Part shown: piece by piece, positions 25,701 through 35,066 of the stretch
Layout of the letters: each line of letters starts with the position of its first letter
Numbering within the stretch: the stretch's first letter is position 1
Source of the DNA: Sarcocystis neurona
Taxonomy: Eukaryota > Apicomplexa > Conoidasida > Eucoccidiorida > Sarcocystidae
Assembly (NCBI GenBank): GCA_000727475.1
Contig: KL647296.1
Location: 3,879,044-3,943,043 of the forward strand
Direction of reading: 5' to 3'
DNA: 64,000 nt
Made by a program: the position numbers and the translations under genes
The notes under the pieces: model-generated
The model's database searches: none
What the model was told of the DNA's origin: nothing
The model's input: only the letters and a program-made list of their open reading frames with translations

Positions 25701-27000
25701 TGAAGTCACGTAGCTCGCTGTGTGATGCCTCTGTTTCCTAGTGCCGCCGGATCACAAATCTGCGTACGCCGCTACGTATATCTGCGGATACCAGAATCCC
25801 CACAGACCCCGCCAATTGAAGCAGCAGCTCAGAAATGCCGCATTGCAGCGCTCCCTGCAGCACAGCTATCGAGGGAAGATGGGAACTGACACGTCAGTAA
25901 CTCACTGCTAACGGAATGTTCAAAGGAAATATATTCCAACTGGTCATGGGACTAAGGAAGAAGCAGACTGCGTATCTGCTTTTTCACAATCTCCACAACT
26001 TTGGAACGGCCAGCAACAGTAGCACGGACACATCTGCTGACCCGTGTCGCACGGCCCGATCGTCGCGACTTGTTACAAGCTGTCGCACTGATCCGTGCAG
26101 AACGCTTACAAATTGGTGTTGAACCTAACGCAGTAGGTCGTAATCATGTTGTGTTCGTACAACTGAAAATGGAGATTGGCAGTTGTCTTCAAGAAGCAAC
26201 AGACCCGTTACGAGTGCCAATAAGTGTCTCAATTGACCTTACACAGAACTGTATTGGGGTGTACCAGATTAGAGGACAACTCATATTGCAAACCTGTACT
26301 GGTGGATAAACGCGCTCCCCCACGCATGGCACACGTGATCGACAAAAACAAGCGTTCCACGGAACTATGGCTCCGCTACATTGTCATCCCGGTGGACTGG
26401 TGGATGCAGACGCACGCTGAGACCACCAATTAGAAAAGTGTCTCGTAATCCAAACTGGAACACCCTTTTTTTTTGTTTTATTTTTGTTTAAAGAGCTGCG
26501 CAAGCGTGGGACGGGAATGAGCGTTATCTTCGCGTACGGAGCACCGCCAGCAGTGTATACATCTTTAAAATTGTAAAATACTACTTTTCCGTGTAAAGAC
26601 ATTCACCCCTCGACTAACGCCACCTGCATCTTGGTACGCACTGTTTTTGCAACAAATGCGTCAACAGCTGCATGCCACTACGGTTCGCATGCTCGACATT
26701 TTCCAGTGGGCGTCTGCTGATTCTGTGGATCTCCAACTCGTACTAGTCAGCCAGAAGTGACTCTGCTTGACATGGACGAACGACTCACACTAAATGCGAC
26801 ACAGCGCTGCTTTCGCATTGTAAATGGCAAGATGGCAAGCGGCTTCCCTTTACCGACGTAGACCCATTCTCATGCATGTATCTGACCGACGCAAATACAG
26901 ACCGTATCAGACATATAGGGGGTGACCACCAGAGCATCTCTACTCCTGTTGCATGGGCTACATGTTTATCTTGCAACGATACTTGCAGGCAAAACCTGTA

Positions 27001-27312
27001 TTTTTTGCCTCGTTTCCCTCTGATAGGACGTGGCGCCTTTGGCCCACATGGAGGCTACGGCCTGCACAGCGAATCGAAGTGTGGATGTGCTATATACTGC
27101 CGCTTGTACGCTATTTTGAGGCACCCACGAATCACTTCGTGCGTTATCCTCGTTCTTATTCCCACATATGCTGAGAGAAACTCATTTTTTTGCCCTGTAT
27201 CTCCCTGATAGGACGCGATGAGGCCGGTTAACGTACGTACCACGGCCCGCGCAGCCAACCGAAGTGTGGCTGTGGCTGTTCTACGTGGCATCCTGGTACG
27301 CTTTTTTTTTGG
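27001..27312 (+). repeat. Imperfect direct repeat, about 185-bp spacing
   Basis: Two copies, about 27001-27130 and 27186-27312, share TTTTTTGCC, CTGATAGGACG, the GC-GC-CGAA-CGAAGTGTGG core and a T-rich end. Identity is roughly three quarters by eye. The second copy runs into a T9/G9 homopolymer junction at 27302-27319. No ORF is shared, so it looks non-coding. Confidence 0.75.
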
Positions 27313-28370
27313 GGGGGGGAACCGACCCGGAAAGCGACGCCGGGGTATCACCCGGTACGTCCGGTAGGCTCTTCTGGACGCCAGTTATATCGTTTTTTGC
27401 CAAAGAATCCCGTCCGAATACAATCCGTGAATGACACAATAAATGTAAATAGGCAGCCTAGAATATATGAGTTGGCATTCCTTGACCCGGCACGGTGGTT
27501 CAAGAAGATATTATAGACGATTATTCGTCATTTCTTCTGTACGTGAAGCGGCTCAAGCTCCCTCCTCCTCAGTCGGCAAAGCTCAATTTCAGGTGTCTTG
27601 TGACAGCTCGCTTTCGCCACACTTTTTTCCACTTCGTGCGAAGTGACGGATTCTATTCGCGCCAGGGCCGTCTACCACAGTTTTTTCTGTCGTACGCTCT
27701 GGGATCTGGATGGCAGCAACGCGTTCTCAAACAGCAGCAGAAACGACGGAGTGCTACGGTGAACGCGGCGTTCTCTAACCACGTTGCTGGTCTCCGAAGG
27801 CTTCAGTTTTAGGCGTGACAGTGTTGCGATAATGCCTCCGTGTGCCATTCTCGCTCTGACGAACGAATGAAAAGGTATATGGCGGCGTCTTACTGAAGCA
27901 AAGCAGCCGCCACTTGCGTTAGAGGGAACACGCGAGTATGCCTGGAACAGGAGATATATGAAACGTGGGCGTCTGGATTTCAGACGACGTATCCGCCAGC
28001 ACATACTTGCTTTCCACCTTTGCAGCTGGTCTGTGCCAGGTGTCCTGTTATTGCTGTGATGCATACGCAGCATCAGCCCTTTCTCTGCTGTATGGACACT
28101 GGCCACATATGAACTTGACGATCCGTCCGCGCAACTACGTATGCGTGCCGCGCATCCGAGAGCCAGCGTGCATTTCCCCGCAGCGCATGTTCAAGTAGTT
28201 TCACATCTATATGTTTCTGACCATCGTACCACCTTGTCGCAAAGGAAAGAATCTGGCCGCGTAACGGGATTAATAAGCGCGCAGAGACTTGCGTAGCTCC
28301 TTGTACTGGCCCCAACCGGCAGCCGCTGTATGTGCACTCGTCCTCCTTGTTCTCAGCTGCACCATTAGAA

Positions 28371-28931
28371 ATGGCGCGCCATTGTGTAAAAGCTGCTGCA
28401 ATTAAGGCTGCTACGCTGTTGGTCCCAGGCCTTCTCGTTCCGTGTCTGGGGGCTAGGCCAAGTGTCACTTCACTGACAGAGTTGGATCATGTGTTGCCGC
28501 CAGCAAGTGCAGAATACATGAAGACTTTGGTGGCTACGCAAGATCGTGCTGCCACTCTGCGTAGTAAAGCACTTGCTTTACAAGCTGAACTGGACTCATT
28601 CAATAGACGGATGCAAGCAGTGAAGAAAAGCTCGACAGGGTGCCCCGGTTGTTTCTCTATGCATCAGCGCCCACCATCAGAACTGATCGACGCCTTCACC
28701 GAATCTGCCCTATCGGAACGGAAAACACTGCAAGGTAGAATGGTACAACTGAAGAGAGAGACTGACATGTTATCCGATAAGCTGGCGACACTAGGTGGCC
28801 AAGCGCTAAGGATGGAGGCTGACATGCCTCGCCACCAGAGTGCAGCGCCGGCACTACGCGCCACTCTCCGGTGGCTTCGTACTGTAGGCGACACCCCCCT
28901 GCAGGACATTCCTACGCAAAAAAAGTCGTGA
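28371..28931 (+). CDS. Small secreted helix-rich protein, family copy B
   Basis: The 186-residue product is a clear paralogue of the genes at 22219 and 47738. There is a signal peptide at 1-28, then LPPAS at 42-46 and a charged helical stretch with KALALQAEL and FNRRM (77-81). A CPGC pair follows at 91-94, then a second helical stretch (RMVQLKRET) and a C-terminal block with PRHQ, AAP and LRWL. The two helices with a central Cys pair suggest a disulfide-stabilised helical hairpin; this is inference. The ATG lies in the same relation to a CTCAG acceptor-like site (28354-28358) as in copy A. No membrane anchor is seen after the signal peptide and there is no GPI-type hydrophobic tail. The function is unknown. 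Confidence 0.78.
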   Translation: MARHCVKAAAIKAATLLVPGLLVPCLGARPSVTSLTELDHVLPPASAEYMKTLVATQDRAATLRSKALALQAELDSFNRRMQAVKKSSTGCPGCFSMHQRPPSELIDAFTESALSERKTLQGRMVQLKRETDMLSDKLATLGGQALRMEADMPRHQSAAPALRATLRWLRTVGDTPLQDIPTQKKS

Positions 28932-30183
28932 GTGGACTACAGAGACCCAGCCCGCGACAAACGAACAGCGCCAGCAGCGTCCTAGTTTCGACTGTAAGGC
29001 TGTTCATTTCACGCGTGAAGGGCATTTTAGTTTTTAGCGTCAGTCAGATACAAGAGGCAAATGGCGTGATGGGAAAGGAAAAGTTTTACAACCAGGTCGA
29101 CATGGAGGCAGAGTGGCCCAACTTTTGGAGGTTGTTTATGGCCAGAGGGATTCCCTGTGGGATGAACACTCGGCACTGGACGGCAACATTCAACCATTTT
29201 GGTGCTGGGGTAGAATAAACTACCTTTCTGCTGTTCGTTAGGCGATTTCTGTCGCTGTACTTCTATGTAGACTTTTAAGGAGCACAGTCGAGAAGTATCG
29301 CGGCGGTCGATAGGTCCGATACTGCGGATACTTTCGGACTTCAACAGGATAATTCGAGTATGCATGGAAGAATCGTGAGCGGGCGGGCGGATCTGTTCTT
29401 CGCAGAATATACGTGCGAAGCCTCCGGAAGGGCACGGAGTATACAAGGTCGACATTTCTGCAGAACTCAGCTTCGGCATTCGGAATCTCAAAAATACTTT
29501 TCAAGCGTATATCGACGAAGAGGGAGATAATACGCACTGATTCAATGTATAATAGATCTGAGCTACCCAAGTTATCGTCCGATGAATTCGCCGTAAACGA
29601 GGCATCACGCCAACGGCAAGCGCCGCGAGTTTGCAGTGCAGGCGGTCCGTTGGAAAGGAAACTGGCCAGCAAAACCACGCTGCGCCGATATTCCTCTGTC
29701 CTATTAAACATACAGGGAACACGTCTGCATTGTTTTAAACATGCGCGTGTGTTAGTGTATCATATGCATGCCACGAGTAACCAGGCAAGCTCGCTCGCAG
29801 CCAGCGTCCATTCAGCAGTTTTGTGTAATTGTACAAAGAAGGGGGGTGGGATTCATGTCTTCTGTGTGCAGTCTGTCAAGTGGCAGCATTTTTGCCGGGT
29901 ACGGCAGACAGTACACATTTGGGAAAAGGAAAAGGCGGTTACTGTACTTGTGCACCGTCCATCGTCTGGTGTATCTCCAGCTGAGCGGGGATGGGGTTTT
30001 GGCCAGGCCGGTACAGTACGCAGAAGAAGTCCGTTTTGTTTGGTAATGCAGCGTGGACCTCTGCATTTCATACAGCCTTGAAACCGACGTTTATACGTTT
30101 GAGGCCGCCTCTGCACTGGAACGTACGTATCAGTGTGAAACAGCTGAGGAGGCACTGCAGTTGGGGATTGTGAAGCGTCGCAG

Positions 30184-30312
30184 GTCAATGTGGGAGGGGG
30201 CGAGAAAACACGTCACCTGAAACTGGTGGCCTCATCGCTGCGTTTCAATCCGAGTGACCCGGACCTTTTTGGATGCAAGGGATTCGGCGTTTGGAAGAAC
30301 TTTAATAGATAA
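30184..30312 (+). other. Conserved open block after a splice-acceptor-like CAG
   Basis: A frame starting right after CAG at 30183 reads VNVGGGEKTRHLKL and continues through RFNPSDPDLF and FGVW to a stop at 30310-30312. The homologous position in the other unit (49508-49621) reads the same pattern over 38 codons without an indel. Substitutions are not clearly biased to third positions (about 9 third, 5 first, 8 second), so coding status is uncertain. It might be a short exon of a second gene in the unit, or merely conserved repeat sequence. Confidence 0.3.
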
Positions 30313-32384
30313 GGTCAAGTTTGTTCTTTGATAGCCAGTTTGCGATGATGTGATCCCTCACACACCTGCATCGGGGTATGTAACTTGACCCGTGCATTGT
30401 GGGGTGCTTAGGGGGAGCCACAGCGCGCTTTCGCGCCTTCGAACGAACGCCTGTGATGAGTATTCTTCCGTGTACTGACTCGAAAACGGCCGTGGCATCT
30501 GTACCGCATCGTGTGCAAATGAGGACAGTGTCTGGATAAGTGGTGCTGCGCCCATGTTGATTCATGCGTACATCTGTATTAGCTGGGATGCATAAGTTTA
30601 CTTGCTTTTGCGTGGCCGACGACGTTTTACTTCATGGAAATGGAAATAACGTATTGTACTCAGCGCCTTATGTCTCACAGCCAGAGATTTACTGTAGCAG
30701 CGAAAAGCGGCAACTGGGACACACCGCAACTACGTAGACCACTGTTAACACACAAAAGGAGGCTGTGCTGCAAGCGGAAACACGATTGATATGCAGTGGT
30801 TTTCCGGCAAAGAAAATCATGAATTAGGCAGCGCCAGGGCACAAGTTGCTTTCTTGCATGGCGGGAATCACCGACGGTGCAGGTCTACGTATTCTACAGT
30901 ATGCCAATGACCAATATCATATCACGTCACCTTAACAGTCTGATGGCTGCTACCTAATCAACTTGAAAAGTGACGGTTATTTAGAGGGAAGTCTTCCATG
31001 GTTTGGCCTCCACGGACTGCCTCCTGTAAGTCCCAATCCACTGATGGTGATCTTGTGCGTATACGCAAAATACAGAACACGCAGTGTAAGTGGTCTAACA
31101 ACATTGCGCAGAGATACGCCTAAGCGTATGACTCATTGGAAGGTGCACAGGAGCCGCTCTCTTGAAACGCGTGAAGGGCTCACACCTTGTGTCAGCCCCG
31201 AGCCGGGATTTCTGAGCGGCTGTCTTTGCCGTGTGTTTCACGCTTTTGATCCAGAAGCAGGTTTTCAGACGCCCACAAACCCAGTAGAATCCTGCCATAA
31301 TTGACAATTTTTAGTCGCATCCATGCAGAATGTGAGTCGATAATATTTAAAGTTGGACGACAACGTCAGAGATCGACTTCGACACACATGCAACGAAGGC
31401 CGCTGTTGCACCATAAAAACTAACGTTTGAAGCCAGTATCCAGAGTTTTACAAAGTGGGGCACCTCAAAATATGCAGAGAGAACTAACATGCGTGCTAGT
31501 TCACACGTCCAATGTCTCCACCTCTTCCAATCCTAAGCCGTTCTTACGTGTACTCAAGGCGACACTGATGACTCCTCTATGCATTGCACTTGCTGGCAGG
31601 AGGTTCACGGAATTTTAAAGGCTGGACGTCAGAAGTGTCCCCTTCCATGTGTTTAGCAACCGGCGGCAGCGACCGAACGTATCCCTGTGGCAAGTCTACG
31701 TCAGAGAACAAGTGGATGGCTACACTCAGGTAGACGCTGGTGGCTTTACGGTGTAATAGCATCAGCAAGTGACAGCCGTGTGACTACAGTGGCTCAAGGG
31801 ATTTGCGTATAAGCGAATGCATCATTGTGCAGCAACTTCTTGCTGGCACAATAATCTATTCACTTATATCACTGAATACTGCGCTGCATCTACGGCTGCA
31901 AAAGGGGTTACTACAGCAGATGCAGCAGGTACGCGCGTATTATTCGGAAGGAGACAGATGAGTGTAGCTGGATGCTGGATTGTTTGTGACGCATCCTTAT
32001 ACACAAATATACGTGTGTACAACTATCATATCTCCTCCATCTGGTTCAGTTGATAAGTCTGCCCGTCTCGCTGTGTATCTCTGCATCGACTAGTAATCCC
32101 CCGCAGCGCAAAACTGGAAGTAGCAGCTCAGAGAAAAGCAGCGCTACCAGCAACGCGGCTGACGAGCGAAGAGAAGCGTCGCGTCACGAAGGGGCTACAC
32201 ACTCGGCTCCACACAAATTTTTGATTGTGACGCAGCAAGCACCGGCATTGGTCCACGCGCATACCTTGCAGATTAGCGTTTCCTGTAAAGCACTGATTTT
32301 CAGGCGTCGTGTCCACCTACAACTACAGGACGTGTATCGCAGTGGTGCCCAACAAGTAACAGTCACTCCTGCCAGTCAGTATTC

Positions 32385-32564
32385 AGTTGACAAAGTACTA
32401 AGTCGTATTGGGGAGAACTACGTGACAACGCCAAGGGCAAAAACCGTAGTCGCTGCAACATCCTGGTGTCTACTAGTTGACAAAGTACTAAGTCGTATTG
32501 GGGAGAACTACGTGACAACGCCAAGGGCAAAAACCGTAGTCGCTGCAACATCCTGGTGTCTACT
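32385..32564 (+). repeat. Perfect 90-bp tandem duplication
   Basis: Two identical adjacent copies, 32385-32474 and 32475-32564, each begin AGTTGACAAAGTACTAAGTC. The unit is exactly 30 codons, so the plus frame through it repeats 30 residues starting VDKVLSRIGENY. The identity contrasts with the diverged surroundings, so the event is recent or an assembly duplicate. The other units lack the doubled segment. Confidence 0.95.
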
Positions 32565-34019
32565 AGAAGTGTAGACTTGTACAGACCCGTTTCCAAACGT
32601 TTGATACGCGCGATCCATAAACAAAAGTTCTATATAGCCGTGGCTGTGCCACTGTCGTCCTGGTGGATTGGTGGCTGTAGGCCTACATTGAAAACAACGG
32701 TAGCAAAGAAGTTTTGTGATTCCAGGTGGGACACTTTTTCCTTTTTTCTTCGGAGCCGCATCTAGTGTGGAACGAATATGAGCGTATTCTTGCGTAGCTC
32801 CCCTTGGCCATCCACACGTACGCACTCGGCGCAGCATACGCTGTAAACATCTTTAAGGCTCATCTGAAGAAGCGTAGCAGCAGCTCTGTGGTCAAAGACG
32901 AACACGTCACCAGAGAAACGTTACATGGAAATAGCGTGATGTGTTCCTGAGCCAGCTTTGCAGGAAGACCTACGTGCTGCGTCGAGACCAATGAACGCAT
33001 AACTTTCCGAATGTACGCCTTCCCCTGCTTCGGCCCTTCAACTAGTATCTCGCAGAAGTGAATCTGGGGGACGCAAATGGGTAACCTTGAGGGCGACATC
33101 GGGCTACGGATGTACTGTACATAGCGGCAACTCTTCTTACCCCCCGACACACCACCATCCGCACGCAAGGACGACTTCCACGTCTGGACGCTTTCACGCA
33201 CGCGGTGTTGTTGAGCATTAGGACACCTCTGCAAGCGACAAAGTTGAGTGTCTTCCAGATATTTCCTTGCGTCGTCCAATTCTTACATCCCCCTCGTTGG
33301 TACAAATGTGTCTTCTTTCTACTTTGTTTTTGCCTTTTTAGGGTTGGACCACATCGTCCGCGCTGCATGCTAGTCAATCGAGCGGTGGCTTGCTACACGG
33401 CTTGCAGGGCTTCGTTGACAAGATCTAAAAGCGACGGCGAGGAATTAGTTTGCAGAAGTGTCTTCTAGGTTCCCGAAGTTGCCGTGCTCTTGTCTTTTAC
33501 CTTACGCACGTTACGACGGTTTTCGGCAATAAATATCTTTTACAAAGTGTTAAGCGCAGCCGCTAGCCGCTCGTCATTGAATGCGGCGTCAGTTAAGGAA
33601 ACAGATTCCGTTATCTGCGGCCAGTTCTGTTGTTTCCGTGTGACTATAGGTGTAAAGTTTTAGAAATAATGCTCTGGTATATCGGACGTCGCACTACGTC
33701 AAGCGGCTGGGACGCCCTCTTTGCCACTTGACAAAGTACAATGTTCAGCCACACTTCGTATCCACCGGCGTACGCCGTATGTTTCTTGTTTACGTCACGT
33801 GTGTCGACGCGTTTTTTTCTCGTCAGCTGTTTTCTCTGCATTCTTGGTCGATGGGTTCTCTCGGTCATCGGCGCAGGAGCACTGATGCGGGTACGCGTTC
33901 TTACAACACTGTCGAGCAGCGTTGGTACTTGCCAGAGCTCCTTCAAGGAAATGGGTGAACCAGACTGTCTGCAGAGACGCATTGATGGGTTTGGGGCGTA
34001 GGAACGGTACACGTGCAAT

Positions 34020-34998
34020 TCCGTACTTCCGTAGACGGCCCTCGTGACCTACTGAAGACTCCTGCTTTCAAGGGAAATCCCGATTGTGGTTCAAGCGGGT
34101 CTTCAGGTGCAGTCGCCTGCAGTAAAAAAATCTTTTTTGCACCACGGCGAAGTCTTAATGCTACCATAGGGGCGAGTCTCTAGGGAGTACGCAACCGTAG
34201 AAGACAGTTTCGAAGCAGCGCCAGTGACTGTCTACATGCCCTGCGGAACTGTCGCTTCAGTTTGACTCTTCATACACGCCGAACAAACGATAGCATTATG
34301 CGTAAACGGGTTTCGTCCGCGCATTCGTCTATCCCGCTAGCGCAGGAGGACGTAGGTGGCGTGTCAGATCGTCGCGGACGCCGTAAAAGAGAGCTTTGTT
34401 TTCTTTGTTTTTTCAAGGGGCCGTCCACATTTTACTTCTCGCCTTGTTCATCCCAGCCCCCTTGTTCTGTACACGATGGAACGGAAGGGGATAGGACGGA
34501 TGTCGAAAAAGAGACGGTAGCAACAAGCGGCGCGCGCTAGTAGTATTTTGTACTGGATGCGTTTGTGCGCGAACATAGTTTTAGTCAATGGCTGTGATAC
34601 GCTTCCGGTGGCATGCGCCCAGTTTCGTCCGTCCCCCGCTTGTGTCGTCGGGACAATGGAACACTCGCTGCGCCCGTGTCACAACGCGCCGCAATTTAGA
34701 TAGTAATTTCCAGTCGTTTACTGGTGCGCTACCAAAAGTAGTTTTTTAGTGTTAGGCTCTCCGGCCGCCGTCTTGAGGACGTTTGGTGTTTGCATCTTTC
34801 GAAGCTGCGTAGGATTTAGGTTTTGTATTTTTGCTCCATTTTGTGTACTTCGCGTGCCTTTCCTGAGCCATTTTCAGCTGCTTGGCCATTTGCTACCTAC
34901 GTCATGTAGTTTTCCACCACCTTTCTGCACCACTGTCCTGTGATCCTTTTCTGCCAGCTCTTCTCCTTGCGCTTCTCGCTCTTCAAGGCCTGGTAACG
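34020..34998. promoter_or_regulatory. Region upstream of the CDC50 gene
   Basis: About 1 kb between the end of the duplication unit and the CDC50 gene. It holds pyrimidine-rich stretches near 34395-34450 and 34750-34990 and no ORF over about 92 residues. It probably contains the promoter and 5' UTR, but I recognise no specific motif. Confidence 0.4.
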
Positions 34999-35025
34999 AT
35001 GACGCTTGCTGGCTTGTACTGGTGA
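34999..35025 (+). promoter_or_regulatory. Upstream ORF of 8 codons before CDC50
   Basis: An ATG at 34999 reads MTLAGLYW and stops at TGA 35023-35025, 41 bases before the proposed CDC50 start. If this lies in the mature 5' UTR it could reduce initiation at the main ATG. The bases GTGAGTGG at 35022 also look like a 5' splice donor, but no acceptor at a plausible distance keeps a frame. Confidence 0.35.
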
Positions 35026-35066
35026 GTGGGTGCAGCGAAGGTTTCATCAGCCGTTTTTCCGTAGAA

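Larger units (their letters stand above)
21100..27350 (+). repeat. Duplication unit carrying secreted-gene copy A
   Basis: The boundaries are approximate. Upstream of the gene, 21290-22160 matches 27550-28200 (for example the GGCTCAAG and GGCAAAGC blocks, and CCAGG-GTCCTGTTATT at about 21869 and 28037). Downstream, 24540-26620 matches the 31.4-32.9 kb, 50.7-52.2 kb and 18.5-20 kb blocks. Gene starts in this unit and the next are 6152 bp apart. Non-coding parts have many indels while the gene frame stays open, so the duplication is old. Confidence 0.75.
27490..34010 (+). repeat. Duplication unit carrying secreted-gene copy B
   Basis: The boundaries are approximate. It is collinear with 46.7-53.6 kb: matches include 29440/48800, 30184/49508, 30690-31300/50020-50570 (the best, roughly 85% by eye), 32640-32860/51990-52180 and 33300-33420/52600-52710. 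It also matches the 21.1-27.3 kb unit around the gene and over 31.5-32.9 kb. It ends before the CDC50 gene. Confidence 0.75.

Noticed and set aside
30963..31304. 113-residue ORF as a gene
   Set aside because: The frame begins without ATG context, and its homologous copy near 50270-50570 has an in-frame TAG.
35022..35066. CDC50 start at the in-frame GTG, or a short 5' intron from 35022
   Set aside because: Eukaryotic initiation favours the ATG at 35067. The introns that would join the upstream ORF are 29 or 43 bases, too short, and the 43-base version makes a stop.
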